A program made the position numbers and the translations under genes. The notes under the pieces were generated by a model, which did no database searches, was not told where the DNA came from, and was given only the letters and a program-made list of their open reading frames with translations. DNA of 64,000 bases. Origin: Hyphomicrobiales bacterium. GTDB lineage: Bacteria; Pseudomonadota; Alphaproteobacteria; Rhizobiales; Rhizobiaceae. Of the stretch, positions 20,358-31,139 are shown piece after piece; position 1 is the stretch's first letter, and every line of letters starts with the position of its first letter. The DNA is taken from NCBI GenBank assembly GCA_900466605.1, contig UBMU01000002.1:62001-126000 (forward strand), given 5' to 3'.

Positions 20358-22022
20358 ATGTGGTCCGGGTTCTCGACTCGTTATGTGAGAGAGGTTTGGC
20401 GGCGCACGCTGTGCCGCGGAGCGATCCTGCGGCTGCGTCTCTTCCGCCATACCATTCACGCGCCGGAGCGCCTGATCGTCGCCCCCACCGACCTACGCGC
20501 GGTCGATCCGCACGTAGCTGAAGAAATTTTGAACGGCCGCTTCCTGCTTGCTGGACGCCTTCTCGAAACGGGCGGCAAGTCGCCCTTCAATTTCAGCCTC
20601 CCCTCCAGGTCCTTTGCGCTGCGGCTCCATAGCTTCGGCTGGCTTCGGCACATGCGGACGAAGAAGAGTGACCTTCACTCGAGTGTTGCCCGCTCCATCG
20701 TCAACGACTGGCTATCGCTGCATGGCGGCCGCATCGAGGGCATCGCATGGGAGATAGATGTTACGGCACAGCGCGTGATTGCCTGGCTCTCTCATTCGCC
20801 CGTGGTTCTCTACAATGCCGATCGCGGTTTTTACCGCCGCTTCCTGCGGTCGCTTGCCTTCCAAGTCCGGTTTCTGCGGCGAATGGCAAAGTATGCGCCG
20901 CCGGGTGAGGTTCGCTTTCGATTGCGGATTGCCCTCGCGATGGCATCGATTGCAATGCCGACACGCGCAGGTGCCCTTCGGCGCGCTGCCGAAGCCCTGG
21001 ACCACGAGTTCGACAGCCAGATTCTGTCGGATGGAGGCCACGTCTCGCGCAACCCGCGGGTTGGCCTGGAGTTGCTGCTCGATCTCCTTCCGCTGAGGCA
21101 AACCTACGTCAATTTGGGCCATGATCTGCCGCAGAAACTGATCTCGGGCATTGATCGTATGTATCCTGCCTTGCGGTTTTTCAGGCATCAGGATGGCGAT
21201 CTCGCACTTTTCAATGGCGCGACGTCCACTCTCGCCACTGAACTGATGTCGTTGCTTCGGTATGACGAGACGGCGGGAGATCCCTTCAAGGCCATGCCCC
21301 ATTCGCGCTATCAGCGGCTGGCAGCGGGAAGAACGGTCGTGATTGCCGACACCGGATTGCCGCCAGCTGGGAGCCTGTCCCGTACGGCGCATGCCGGTTG
21401 CCTGTCGTTTGAGATGTCCTCCGGGCGTCACCGCTTCATCGTCAATTCCGGGTCGCCGAAATTTGCCGGTCGGCGTTATGTGCAGATTGCGCGAACAACT
21501 GCCGCTCACAGCACTGTTACCGTCGATGACACCTCATCGAGCCGTTTTGCAGCGTCTGACTTTATTGCGAATGTGATCACCGATGGTGTGAAGACTGTGA
21601 ATGTCGATCGCGTGCTCGCCGATGATGGACGCGACGTTATCAAGGCGAGCCACGACGGCTACCTCAACACCTTTGGTGTCTTGCATGAGCGCGAGCTGAC
21701 GCTGAACGCCACAGGATTGATCGTTACCGGCTGTGATCGGCTTGTCGCGCCGGAAGGGAAGGTCGATGAGCCGGTGCGCGCAGTGGCACGCTTCCACGCT
21801 CACCCCTCGATCAACCTGAAGCAACTCGACAAAGAGTCGGTGATGATGACGGCGCCCGATGGTGAGACATGGCTGTTTTCCTCGCCAGGGAACGAGGTGT
21901 TGATCGGCGAGGACGTATTCTTCGCCGACGCCTCCGGAATCTGCGGATCCGACCAGATCGAGATTGCCTTGTCCTACCCTGACCGGCCCGAAATACGCTG
22001 GTTTTTATCGCGCAAGAGCTAG
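20358..22022 (+). CDS. Heparinase II/III family protein
   Basis: A 554-residue protein with an alpha/alpha-toroid N-terminal half and a beta-sandwich C-terminal half typical of polysaccharide lyases of the heparinase II/III group. The C-terminal segment LSFEMSSGRHRFIVNSG and the HSTVTVDDTSSS motif mark the family. I see no clear signal peptide: the N-terminus is basic (RYVREVWRRTLCRGAILRLRLF), so the protein may be cytoplasmic or membrane-attached. It lies just upstream of purH, as often in rhizobia; its substrate is unknown. No strong ribosome site precedes the ATG. Confidence 0.82.
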   Translation: MWSGFSTRYVREVWRRTLCRGAILRLRLFRHTIHAPERLIVAPTDLRAVDPHVAEEILNGRFLLAGRLLETGGKSPFNFSLPSRSFALRLHSFGWLRHMRTKKSDLHSSVARSIVNDWLSLHGGRIEGIAWEIDVTAQRVIAWLSHSPVVLYNADRGFYRRFLRSLAFQVRFLRRMAKYAPPGEVRFRLRIALAMASIAMPTRAGALRRAAEALDHEFDSQILSDGGHVSRNPRVGLELLLDLLPLRQTYVNLGHDLPQKLISGIDRMYPALRFFRHQDGDLALFNGATSTLATELMSLLRYDETAGDPFKAMPHSRYQRLAAGRTVVIADTGLPPAGSLSRTAHAGCLSFEMSSGRHRFIVNSGSPKFAGRRYVQIARTTAAHSTVTVDDTSSSRFAASDFIANVITDGVKTVNVDRVLADDGRDVIKASHDGYLNTFGVLHERELTLNATGLIVTGCDRLVAPEGKVDEPVRAVARFHAHPSINLKQLDKESVMMTAPDGETWLFSSPGNEVLIGEDVFFADASGICGSDQIEIALSYPDRPEIRWFLSRKS

Positions 22023-22117
22023 CGAGTGTTTCCGCGGGCGTAAAGCTGTGCTAACGCGGCGCCATCATCTGCTTATCCCTCGCCGGATATCTCCTGAAGA
22101 CCAAACGGAGAAGCCTC

Positions 22118-23734
22118 ATGGCCGTTGTTTCCAAGAAAATTCCTGCACCCGACAAAGTCGACGTCAAGACCGCACTGCTTTCGGTATCTGATAAGACCGG
22201 TATCGTCGAGCTCGCGCGCGCACTTGCCGATAAGGGCGTTCGTCTCCTGTCCACCGGTGGCACGCACAAGGCAATTGCTGCGGCCGGACTTGCGGTCACG
22301 GATGTCTCCGACGTCACAGGGTTTCCTGAGATCATGGATGGTCGCGTCAAGACACTGCATCCGAAAGTGCACGGTGGCCTGCTTGCCATCCGCGATGATG
22401 CGGAACACCAGGCCGCGATGAAAGCGCACGGCATCGAGGGTATCGACCTCGTCGTCATCAATCTCTATCCCTTCGAGGACGTCCGTGCCGCTGGCGGTGA
22501 CTATCCGACGACCGTCGAGAATATCGATATCGGCGGTCCGGCGATGATCCGTGCTTCGGCCAAGAACCACGCTTATGTGACGATCTTGACCGATCCGGCG
22601 GACTATCCCGAACTGCTTGAGCAGCTCGCTGCGGATGCCGGCCAGACTGCTTACGCGTTCCGCCAGCGGATGGCCGCCAAGGCGTTCGCACGCACGGCAG
22701 CTTACGATGCCATGATCTCTAACTGGTTTGCTGAGGCGCTTTCTATCGACACCCCGCGCCATCGCGTCATTGGCGGTGTGCTGAAGGAAGAGATGCGCTA
22801 TGGCGAGAATCCTCACCAGAAGGCTGCATTCTATGTCACAGGCGAGCGCAGGCCTGGCGTTGCCACCGCGGCACTGCTTCAGGGCAAGCAACTCTCCTAC
22901 AATAACATCAATGACACCGATGCGGCCTATGAGCTTGTCGCCGAGTTCCTGCCGGAGAAGTCCGCAGCCTGCGCGATTATCAAGCACGCAAATCCCTGTG
23001 GGGTAGCGACCGGCGCCAACCTGTTCGAAGCCTACAAGCGCGCGCTTGCCTGCGATTCCGTTTCTGCCTTCGGCGGCATCATCGCCCTCAACCAGACGCT
23101 CGATGCGGAAACGGCGGAGGAGATCATCAAGCTCTTTACCGAAGTCATTATCGCGCCCGACGCTACGGATGAGGCGAAAGCCGTCGTCGCGCGCAAGGCA
23201 AACCTCCGGCTGCTGACTGCAGGCGGTCTGCCGGACCCGCGGTCTGCCGGTCTGACGGCGAAAACGGTGTCCGGCGGTTTGCTCGTGCAGAGCCGCGACA
23301 ATGGCATGGTCGAGGATCTGGAGCTGAAGGTGGTCACCAAGCGTGCTCCGACCCAGCAGGAACTGGAAGACATGAAGTTTGCCTTCAAAGTGGCGAAGCA
23401 TGTCAAGTCGAACGCCGTTGTCTATGCCAAGGACGGGCAGACGGCGGGTATTGGCGCGGGCCAGATGAGCCGTGTCGATTCTGCGCGGATTGCCGGCCTG
23501 AAGGCCGAGGAAGCGGCAAGGGCGCTTGGTCTCGCGGAGCCCCTGACGCGCGGTTCGGCCGTTGCATCGGAAGCTTTCCTGCCCTTCGCTGATGGCCTGC
23601 TGTCGATGATCGCGGCGGGTGCGACGGCGGTCATCCAGCCCGGCGGATCAATGCGCGACCAGGAAGTGATCGACGCTGCCAACGAGCACAATGTCGCAAT
23701 GGTCTTTACCGGAATGCGGCACTTCCGTCATTGA
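22118..23734 (+). CDS. purH: Bifunctional AICAR formyltransferase / IMP cyclohydrolase
   Basis: Catalyses the last two steps of IMP synthesis. The ATG follows CGGAGAAG. The 538 residues have the N-terminal cyclohydrolase domain ([11 protein letters not shown] near 20; [24 protein letters not shown]) and the C-terminal formyltransferase domain with the IIKHANPCG motif (lysine and histidine of the active site) and [17 protein letters not shown]. The 95-base upstream region shows no ZTP-riboswitch core. It converges on the MFS gene with 16 bases between stops. Confidence 0.98.
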   Translation: MAVVSKKIPAPDKVDVKTALLSVSDKTGIVELARALADKGVRLLSTGGTHKAIAAAGLAVTDVSDVTGFPEIMDGRVKTLHPKVHGGLLAIRDDAEHQAAMKAHGIEGIDLVVINLYPFEDVRAAGGDYPTTVENIDIGGPAMIRASAKNHAYVTILTDPADYPELLEQLAADAGQTAYAFRQRMAAKAFARTAAYDAMISNWFAEALSIDTPRHRVIGGVLKEEMRYGENPHQKAAFYVTGERRPGVATAALLQGKQLSYNNINDTDAAYELVAEFLPEKSAACAIIKHANPCGVATGANLFEAYKRALACDSVSAFGGIIALNQTLDAETAEEIIKLFTEVIIAPDATDEAKAVVARKANLRLLTAGGLPDPRSAGLTAKTVSGGLLVQSRDNGMVEDLELKVVTKRAPTQQELEDMKFAFKVAKHVKSNAVVYAKDGQTAGIGAGQMSRVDSARIAGLKAEEAARALGLAEPLTRGSAVASEAFLPFADGLLSMIAAGATAVIQPGGSMRDQEVIDAANEHNVAMVFTGMRHFRH

Positions 23735-23750
23735 GCGGTAAGCCCTGCCG

Positions 23751-25136
23751 TCACGCCCTGTCCGCAGGATAGGGCGTACGGACAAGCAGGATCAGCCCTG
23801 CGGCCAGGAAGAGCACAAGTGTTGCCATTCCAAACCGCGACGAGCCAGTCATGTACGTCACGGCGGAAAATAACAGCGTTGCCATGAAGCTTGTGGCGCG
23901 CCCAGAAAGGGCATAGATGCCGAAGTAACGGCCGGCTTCGTTCAGGCTTACGCTCCGCGCGAGATAGGATCTGGACGACGCCTGCACCGGGCCGAAAGCA
24001 AGGCCGATCAGCAGGCCGTAGGCAATGTATGCTTTTTCGGCTGCCGTACCGAAGAGGCCGCCGGAATCGGCGGTTGACAGTTCAAGCAAGCCGAAGAGCG
24101 TGTATCCGGGACCCGTCGACACGATGCCGATGGTGGCGAGCAACAGCATTACCAGGCTGATGACGATTGTCGATTTGGAGCCAATACGTCGATCGACCCT
24201 ACCGGCAATGATGCAGCCGAATATCGCAACGACGTTGAGTATTATCCCGTAAATCCCGATCTCGATTGTCGCCCATCCGAACATTCCCGCGGCAAAGGCT
24301 CCGCCGAGTATCAATAGTCCGTTGACGCCATCCTGATAGATCATCCGTGCGACTAAGAAGTGAAGAATGCCTCGCCGGTTTCGCAGTTCGCCAAGCGTGC
24401 TTTTCAGCTCGGAAAGACCCGTACGCACGGCGGCGCGGAATGGAAGACCTTTGCTGATGTCCGGCGTAAAGAAGAACATCGGAAGAATAAAGATCAGGTA
24501 CCAGATGGCAGAGATCGGCCCGGTGATGCGGGCATCCTCGCCTTGGTGCGGATCCAGACCGAACAAGGGCTCCAAACCGAGAATCGTTTTGCCGGATTCC
24601 AGATTTCCTGCCAGCAGGACCACAACGGCGATCAGAACAATCATACCGCCGAGGTAGCCAAGGCCCCAGGCTGTATTGGACAACTTGCCGACCTCATCCT
24701 TGCTGACGAGACGGGGCATCATAGAGTCATTGAAGACGATCGAGAATTCTGCGGCGACGGAAGCCAGGATCATGAAGACGATCGGATAGATCAGCGGCGA
24801 ACCGGGAGCCGCAAACCAGAGCCCGAAGAGGCTTGCAATCTTGATGACGGCGAAGAACGTAATCCATGGCTTTCGGGCACCGGACTGGTCGGCGATCGAT
24901 CCGAGGACGGGGGATAAAATGGCGATGATTACCGAAGAGATCGTCGCCATGTTACTCCACATCGCCTGGGCGGAGACCGGATCGGCCGTCAGGCGTGACA
25001 CGAAGTAAGGGCCAAAGATAAACGTCGTCACGACCGTGAAGAACGGCTGGGCCGCCCAGTCAAAGAGCATCCAGCCCCAGATGCCCTTTTCCGACACTCT
25101 TGCCGGCTGAGTTCCCGTCCAGTCGATGCGATTCAC
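23751..25136 (-). CDS. MFS transporter, UMF1/Atg22-like family
   Basis: A 461-residue membrane protein with about 11-12 hydrophobic helices. The N-terminal KGIWGWMLFDWAAQPFFTVVTTFIFGPYF is the characteristic start of the UMF1 (vacuole effluxer Atg22-like) group, members of which in fungi export amino acids. The substrate here is unknown. It begins 30 bases downstream of the gdhB stop on the same strand, so co-transcription with glutamate dehydrogenase is plausible and would fit amino-acid export, though that is inference. Confidence 0.8.
   Translation of the reverse strand: MNRIDWTGTQPARVSEKGIWGWMLFDWAAQPFFTVVTTFIFGPYFVSRLTADPVSAQAMWSNMATISSVIIAILSPVLGSIADQSGARKPWITFFAVIKIASLFGLWFAAPGSPLIYPIVFMILASVAAEFSIVFNDSMMPRLVSKDEVGKLSNTAWGLGYLGGMIVLIAVVVLLAGNLESGKTILGLEPLFGLDPHQGEDARITGPISAIWYLIFILPMFFFTPDISKGLPFRAAVRTGLSELKSTLGELRNRRGILHFLVARMIYQDGVNGLLILGGAFAAGMFGWATIEIGIYGIILNVVAIFGCIIAGRVDRRIGSKSTIVISLVMLLLATIGIVSTGPGYTLFGLLELSTADSGGLFGTAAEKAYIAYGLLIGLAFGPVQASSRSYLARSVSLNEAGRYFGIYALSGRATSFMATLLFSAVTYMTGSSRFGMATLVLFLAAGLILLVRTPYPADRA
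23753..23777 (+). terminator. Hairpin at the purH / MFS convergent junction
   Basis: Eleven-bp stem ACGCCCTGTCC / GGATAGGGCGT with a GCA loop and one G-U pair. It lies 18 bases past the purH stop, within the last codons of the opposing MFS gene. There is no T-run, so termination of purH here is only a suggestion. Confidence 0.35.
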
Positions 25137-25166
25137 AATCCGCTCCTGATTCCGAGCGGAACTGTC

Positions 25167-28100
25167 TCACCTCGCCCCGTCGCGCGCAAGGTCGCTCAAC
25201 AGACCCGCAGCGACTGTGATCCGCGCAAGGTTTGGATCGCCGCTGTCGCTCAACCCGGACAATTCCTCTGCTATCCGGTTGATCCTGATGCGATCGCCGG
25301 CATGCCAAGCCTGGACCGGAAGCTTGTCTTTCCCATGGTTGGCAAGCGCCGAGATGACGATATCGCGCCTCGCACTGGCGATCTGGTCGATGCTTCGCGC
25401 CAGCGCCAGGTTCTCATAGTGGTCGGCCGTGACAATCCGCGATCCGGCGGCGAGCAACCGTCCGATCCGGAATGTTTGGGAAACGGCAAAATAGCTTTCC
25501 GCAGCGCGCGCCAGCGGTTCGCCCGTGCGTTCGGCGATCTGCATGATCTCAGGCACGAGCGCAAAGCCGAGCAGCCTCGAGATCTCGGCAGCCAACTTGT
25601 CCGGCACGCCGGCGTCGCGATACTCCTGCTGGCGTGCTTCGAGCTCTGGCACCGTCTGGTTGGCAAAAATCGGCTTGAGCTTCTTCAGGGCAGCCTGAAG
25701 TCCGTCGACGGTCGCGGCCATATCGCCCTTGGCCATCTGTGTCTTCACAAGGAGGCGTGTGAGTACCGTGAAGGTGTGGCTGATTTCCTCGTAGATCCGG
25801 TTCTGCATCTGGCCGCCAATCTTGCCGTCCAATGCATCCGTTTCAGTCCAGAGCCTGCCGAGATCGAAGCCATCACGGGCGATGATTGCTGCCCGAACCA
25901 CCTCAGACGCGGATGCCGCTGTGGCGTCTATCATACCGACGGCGAAGCCGGGGCCACCTCGGTTGATGGTCTCGTTGGCGAGCACGGTCGCAATAATCTC
26001 ACGTTTCAGGCGATGGGTATCGATGTCGGATGCGTTGGTCTTCCGCATCTTTGCAGGGAAGTAGTTCGAAAGCGTTGCAGCGAAATAGGGATCGTCAGGC
26101 AAATCGCTGGCTGCCAGGGCATCGAACAACACAATCTTGGCATAGGAAAGGAGAACGCCGATCTCAGGCCGGGTTAGTGGCTTACCTGCGGCATAGCGCT
26201 CGGCAAGGACCGCATCGTCCGGTAGCGTTTCCACCTTTCGGTTCAATTGCTTGGCGCCCTCGAGCACTGTCATGAGCCGGGCAAGTTCAAGCCCGTTGGC
26301 TGTCCCCTTGCGCTCGGTCAGCGAAATCGCCAAAGACTGCAGGTAGTTGTTCCTGAGCACAAGCTTTCCGACTTCCTCGGTCATTGATGACAGGAGCTGG
26401 TCGCGCTTTGGCCGTGTAAGGCGACTATCGTGCATTGCTGCGGCAAGCGCGATCTTGATGTTGACCTCGACGTCGGACGTGTTGACGCCGGCCGAATTGT
26501 CAATCGCATCCGAGTTGCAACGTCCGCCTTTCAGGCAGTAGGCAATACGGCCCTTCTGTGTGACACCGAGATTTGCGCCTTCGCCGATCACCTTGGCGCG
26601 CACATCCTCGGCCGCAACGCGGATGGGATCGTTGGCGCGGTCGCCGACTTCAGCATCGGTCTCGAAGGGTGCCTTGACGTAGGTGCCGATCCCGCCGAAC
26701 CACAGCAGGTCAACTGGGCTCTTCAGGATGGCCGTCATGATCTCAAACGGCGTTGCCACCGACTTGTCGATCCCAATCGCGGCCACCGCTTCCGGCGTCA
26801 GTGTTACGGACTTTGCCGATCGCGAAATGATCATCGCGCCCTTCGAGAGCACAGTTTTGTCGAAATCCTGCCAGCTCGACCGCGTCAGGTTGAAAAGACG
26901 CTGCCGTTCGGCGAGTGTCTTTGTCATATCAGGATCGGGATCAATGAAGATGTCGCGGTGGTCGAACGCGGCGACCAGTCGGATTTTTGGCGACAGCAGC
27001 ATGCCGTTGCCGAACACATCACCGGACATGTCACCGACACCTGCAACGGTGAAGGGCGTGGTCTGGATATCGATGTCCATTTCGCGGAAGTGGCGCTTTA
27101 CCGTTTCCCAGGCGCCGCGGGCAGTGATGCCCATCTTCTTGTGGTCATATCCGGCAGAGCCGCCCGAGGCAAATGCGTCATCCAGCCAAAAGCCGGCTTC
27201 CTGGGCTAGAGCATTGGCGGTGTCCGAGAAGGTCGCGGTTCCCTTGTCGGCTGCCACGACAAAATACGGGTCATCGCCGTCGAGCCTGACCGTATCCTTC
27301 GGCGGCACAATATCAGCGCCACTGATGTTGTCAGTAATCGACAGTAGCGTGCGGATATAGGTCTTGTAAGCTTCGCGACCGGTGTTGAAGGTCTCATCGC
27401 GGCTGCCGCCGACCGGGAGCTTCTTCGGATAGAACCCACCCTTTGCGCCAACCGGCACGATGACCGCGTTCTTGACCTGTTGTGCCTTCACAAGCCCCAG
27501 CACTTCGGTGCGATAGTCTTCAGCACGGTCGGACCAACGCAGGCCGCCGCGCGCCACCTTGCCAAAGCGTAGGTGAACGCCCTCTACTTCGACGCCATAG
27601 ACGAACATCTCGCGGAATGGCCGCGGTTCGGGCAGGCCGTCGACGAGATGTGGGTCGAGCTTGAAGGCCAGCATCGCTTTCGGCGAGCCGTCCTGATTGC
27701 GCTGGAAGTAGTTGGTCCGCAGTGTCGCGTCCACGACGTTAACGTAGCGGCGCAGGATTCGATCATCGTCGAGGCTCGGCACATCGGAGAGAGCCGCCTC
27801 GATCCTTTGGTGATGCTCGGCTGCCTTCTTGATCCGCACCTTCTCGGAGATCTTCGGATCGAGCGCGTCGTAGAACAGCCGGAAGATCATCGCCGCGATG
27901 ACCGGATACTTGTCCAACGTCGTAGCGATATAGTCGAGAGAGTACGGAATGCCGGCCTGGCGCAGATAGCGGGCATAGGCGCGAAGCACGCTGGTTTCGC
28001 GTGCGGTCAGTCCCGCCGAAACGATCAGGCGGTTGAAGTTGTCATTATCGATGACGCCGCTGAATGCTGCGAGGAACGCCTCCTCCAACATCGGTCCATG

Positions 28101-29942
28101 ACGGTGGAGATCGATTTGGACGCCTCCCCGAGGCTCAAGTTCCATATCGTGCAACACAACCAGCGTTTCCGTGCCGCCGTGGAGGGTTACGTCGATGTCG
28201 AATGTTCCTTCACTGATGACGTTGAAGCCAAGGTTTTCGAGCAACGGCACGCGGCGAGACAAGGCGAGCTGCCCGCCGGCGTGGAAAATCTTCAGGCAGA
28301 GCAGCTCAACGCCGTCCTTCTCTCGCGTGTAGAACGCGATGCGGATCGGTTCACCGGCTGCACAAGCGGCGATATCCTCAAGATCGTAGAAGGTCTCTTC
28401 GGGCGGAAAGAGATCTTGGAAGGCATGGCTTACGTGCAAGCGTGGGGCCTTGGGTCCGGCTAGGGCCTCGAACCGGTCATCCCAGCGCGCTGTAATGGCT
28501 CGGATCGCCTCCTCGAGTTTTGCTTGCGACACGCGTGGAGTTTTACCGCCTGAACGACCGATGATGAAGTGAACGCGTGCGACGCCGCCTTCCGGGAAAG
28601 CCGGGTAATAGGCAGACACGCGGCCATCATAGACGGTCTTGAGATAGGTTCCGATTTTTTCACGTACGATCGAGTCGTATTCCTCGCGCGGCACATAAAC
28701 GATCACCGAAACGAAGCGATCAAAGTGATCGATGCGCGGCAACGCACGAACCCGCGGCCGATCGGCGAGATCATTGATCTGTTCCGCGAAGCCCGCCAGG
28801 AGCGTGGTGTCAATCTGGAAAAGGTCGTCGCGCGGGTAGGATTCCAGCGTGTTATCCAGCATACGGCCCGAGTGACTCATCGGGTCGAAGCCGAAGTGTT
28901 CTTTCACCCGTTCGATCTTTGAGCGGAGCAACGGAATATCGCTGGCAAGGGACGTGTAGGCGGTCGACGTGAACAAGCCAACGATACGCAATTCGCCGGT
29001 TACGTTGCCCTTCGCGTCAAAGCGCTTCACGCCGACGTAATCCATGTAGGCGCGACGATGGACGATCGACTTCACATTCGCCTTTGTGACAATCAGGAAA
29101 TCCGGTCCATCCAGGAATGCCAGGATTTCAGGCGTTGTTGTAACGGCGTCCTTGCCGGTGCGTAGAACGAGCACGTCCGGGTTCGAAAGGATACCGAGGC
29201 CGGCACCCTTGTCACGTTCCACCTTTGCGCTCGCACCTTTGCCCGAGTAGACGTACTCGCGCATCCCGAGGAAGGTGAAGTTTGCATCTCGCAGCCACGT
29301 CAGAAAGGCAAGCGCTTCATCCCTTTCCGATTTCCTTCGGCTGGCATTGTACGCGGAAAGCTCGTCGATGACCGTTCCGAGTTTGTCCAGCATCGGCCGC
29401 CAGTCGGCAACCGTCACACGTACCTGCTCGACCACGGCCTTCACCCGCTTGATGAGGTCGGCAGCCTGAGCCGTTGTTAGTGGGGCAAGGTGAAGCTGGA
29501 TATGACTGACGCGATTGGCTGGTTCGCTCGGAAGATCGGCAGAGTAAAGCGTCGGTGTTTTGCCGTCCTCCACTACGAGGATCGGGTGCACGGCCATGTA
29601 GAGGTCGCGATAACTGCTGGTGACCTCGCCCATTACCGATTCGTACAGGAATGGCATGTTGCGGTCGGTGACCGAAAGAACTGATACGGCGACGCCCTCG
29701 GGCTCTACGTCGGTGATGGTGTCGACGGTGATGCGTGCCGAATTGCCCGCCCACGCCGCCAATTCCTTCGCCGAATGCACGGCGGAAAGCGCCAGCATCT
29801 CCGGTGTGTAGCGTTCCAGGTCATCGCCGCTGGCACGCCCGAACAAGAACTCGGGATTAAGGTAGGTTTCTCCGGTTGCCGCCGCGATTTTGGTCGCGCT
29901 CTCGAGCTGTTTTTCTCGCTTCGGATTATTTCGACCAGCCAT
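25167..29942 (-). CDS. gdhB: NAD-specific glutamate dehydrogenase, large (about 180 kDa) class
   Basis: Oxidative deamination of glutamate to 2-oxoglutarate with NAD. At 1591 residues it belongs to the L-GDH-180 class with a long N-terminal regulatory region. The ATG at 29942 (M-A-G-R-N-N-P-K-R) is preferred over a GTG at 29951 because GGGAG lies eight bases upstream. The catalytic core begins around residue 800; the glutamate-binding segment GAKGGFYPKKLP is near 830 and the nucleotide-binding domain follows (TARGAWETVKRHFRE, GVGDMSGDVFGNGML). ACT-like folds are expected in the N-terminal third. The MFS gene follows 30 bases downstream. Confidence 0.95.
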   Translation of the reverse strand: MAGRNNPKREKQLESATKIAAATGETYLNPEFLFGRASGDDLERYTPEMLALSAVHSAKELAAWAGNSARITVDTITDVEPEGVAVSVLSVTDRNMPFLYESVMGEVTSSYRDLYMAVHPILVVEDGKTPTLYSADLPSEPANRVSHIQLHLAPLTTAQAADLIKRVKAVVEQVRVTVADWRPMLDKLGTVIDELSAYNASRRKSERDEALAFLTWLRDANFTFLGMREYVYSGKGASAKVERDKGAGLGILSNPDVLVLRTGKDAVTTTPEILAFLDGPDFLIVTKANVKSIVHRRAYMDYVGVKRFDAKGNVTGELRIVGLFTSTAYTSLASDIPLLRSKIERVKEHFGFDPMSHSGRMLDNTLESYPRDDLFQIDTTLLAGFAEQINDLADRPRVRALPRIDHFDRFVSVIVYVPREEYDSIVREKIGTYLKTVYDGRVSAYYPAFPEGGVARVHFIIGRSGGKTPRVSQAKLEEAIRAITARWDDRFEALAGPKAPRLHVSHAFQDLFPPEETFYDLEDIAACAAGEPIRIAFYTREKDGVELLCLKIFHAGGQLALSRRVPLLENLGFNVISEGTFDIDVTLHGGTETLVVLHDMELEPRGGVQIDLHRHGPMLEEAFLAAFSGVIDNDNFNRLIVSAGLTARETSVLRAYARYLRQAGIPYSLDYIATTLDKYPVIAAMIFRLFYDALDPKISEKVRIKKAAEHHQRIEAALSDVPSLDDDRILRRYVNVVDATLRTNYFQRNQDGSPKAMLAFKLDPHLVDGLPEPRPFREMFVYGVEVEGVHLRFGKVARGGLRWSDRAEDYRTEVLGLVKAQQVKNAVIVPVGAKGGFYPKKLPVGGSRDETFNTGREAYKTYIRTLLSITDNISGADIVPPKDTVRLDGDDPYFVVAADKGTATFSDTANALAQEAGFWLDDAFASGGSAGYDHKKMGITARGAWETVKRHFREMDIDIQTTPFTVAGVGDMSGDVFGNGMLLSPKIRLVAAFDHRDIFIDPDPDMTKTLAERQRLFNLTRSSWQDFDKTVLSKGAMIISRSAKSVTLTPEAVAAIGIDKSVATPFEIMTAILKSPVDLLWFGGIGTYVKAPFETDAEVGDRANDPIRVAAEDVRAKVIGEGANLGVTQKGRIAYCLKGGRCNSDAIDNSAGVNTSDVEVNIKIALAAAMHDSRLTRPKRDQLLSSMTEEVGKLVLRNNYLQSLAISLTERKGTANGLELARLMTVLEGAKQLNRKVETLPDDAVLAERYAAGKPLTRPEIGVLLSYAKIVLFDALAASDLPDDPYFAATLSNYFPAKMRKTNASDIDTHRLKREIIATVLANETINRGGPGFAVGMIDATAASASEVVRAAIIARDGFDLGRLWTETDALDGKIGGQMQNRIYEEISHTFTVLTRLLVKTQMAKGDMAATVDGLQAALKKLKPIFANQTVPELEARQQEYRDAGVPDKLAAEISRLLGFALVPEIMQIAERTGEPLARAAESYFAVSQTFRIGRLLAAGSRIVTADHYENLALARSIDQIASARRDIVISALANHGKDKLPVQAWHAGDRIRINRIAEELSGLSDSGDPNLARITVAAGLLSDLARDGAR

Positions 29943-30196
29943 CACAGACACTCCCTCATCTCCTCGATTTGGCGCAAGTTAGCAGAAGATTTGCCGAAAG
30001 AATCTCTAAAAGAGGGCATTGCGAGGCAGCTTTCATGCGTTTTTGGCCGCTGCAACGCAAATTTTCGAAAGATCTTGCTTCACCACATGGATGTCGGCGT
30101 TTCCTTCGGCCGAGGCTTTCATGTCTGCATGAAGAGCAGTTGACAGCGGAGCTGTAAAAAGGAGATCAACGCTCATCGAAGACCGAGTAGAGCACC

Positions 30197-31072
30197 ATGT
30201 CAGATAATGCCGCAGGAACTGTCATTGTTATCTCCAGCCATGTTGTGCGTGGGTCCGTCGGAAATCGTGCGGCGGTCTTTGCGCTTGAGACTCTCGGCCA
30301 TCAGGTCTGGGCGCTGCCGACGATTGTGATGCCATGGCATCCCGGCCATGGCCGATCGACACGGCTGACATTTGCCGAGGCCGATTTTGATGCGGCGATC
30401 GACGATCTCATTCGCGCGCCTTGGATCGGTGAAGTTAAGGCCGTGCTCTCAGGGTATTTCGGGAATGCCGCGCAGGCGCGCTCGGTTGCCCGGCTGGTGA
30501 CGGCTTTGGGCGAGCAGAAGCCCGACCTGCTTTACGTTTGCGATCCAGTCATTGGGGATCTGGGTGGTCTCTACGTGCCACAGGCGACGGCCGAGGCCAT
30601 CAGGGATCATCTGGTGCCCCTCGCTTCGCTTGCAACGCCTAATCGGTATGAGCTCGCCTGGCTTGCCGGTGCGCCGCTCGAAGACAATACAGCAATCATG
30701 GACGCTGCCCTGTCGTTGGGGCCGTCCCGTATGTTGGTGACGTCGGCCGTGCCGATGATGGCAGGGGGCACAGGGAATCTCTATCTCTCGGGCCGCCATG
30801 CGCTGCTGGCAGAACATCGCCTTATCGACAAACCGCCGAATGGTCTCGGCGATCTCCTCGCCGCCCTGTTTCTGTCGCGGCTTCTTTCCGGCATGGAGGA
30901 CGAGAAGGCGCTTCAGCTTGCAACAGCAAGTGTTTACGAGGTGCTTGCGCGCGCCGTGAAACGAGGGAGTGACGAATTGACGCTGGCTAGCGACGCGTCA
31001 AGCCTGGCGACGCCTATGGCGATGGTGCAGATGCGGCGCCTGATGCATCCGGCGCAGAGACGCAAGGGGTGA
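30197..31072 (+). CDS. pdxY: Pyridoxal kinase
   Basis: Phosphorylates pyridoxal and related vitamers in the salvage route to PLP. A 291-residue PfkB/ribokinase-fold protein: N-terminal SSHVVRGSVGNRAA, the substrate segment LSGYFGNAAQ, the YVCDPVIGD motif and the anion-hole region PPNGLGDLLAALFLSRLL. The usual GTGD reads GLGD; the catalytic aspartate is kept. The AT-richer 245-base gap upstream is shared with divergent gdhB. The carbonic anhydrase gene follows 67 bases later on the same strand. The start at 30197 has only a weak ribosome site. Confidence 0.88.
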   Translation: MSDNAAGTVIVISSHVVRGSVGNRAAVFALETLGHQVWALPTIVMPWHPGHGRSTRLTFAEADFDAAIDDLIRAPWIGEVKAVLSGYFGNAAQARSVARLVTALGEQKPDLLYVCDPVIGDLGGLYVPQATAEAIRDHLVPLASLATPNRYELAWLAGAPLEDNTAIMDAALSLGPSRMLVTSAVPMMAGGTGNLYLSGRHALLAEHRLIDKPPNGLGDLLAALFLSRLLSGMEDEKALQLATASVYEVLARAVKRGSDELTLASDASSLATPMAMVQMRRLMHPAQRRKG

Positions 31073-31139
31073 CGTCACGCGTGCTGCTATCTTGCAGTGC
31101 GATATTGATCTTGTTCAGCGCAGGCTGTAATCGAAGATC

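Noticed and set aside
22023..22117. Possible ZTP riboswitch ahead of purH
   Set aside because: The conserved core of the pfl motif is not seen in these 95 bases.
22073..23401. Minus-strand frame of 442 codons
   Set aside because: Antisense to the clearly real purH.
25302..28463. Plus-strand open frames of 225-296 codons
   Set aside because: Antisense to gdhB; the sense protein is intact over the whole stretch.
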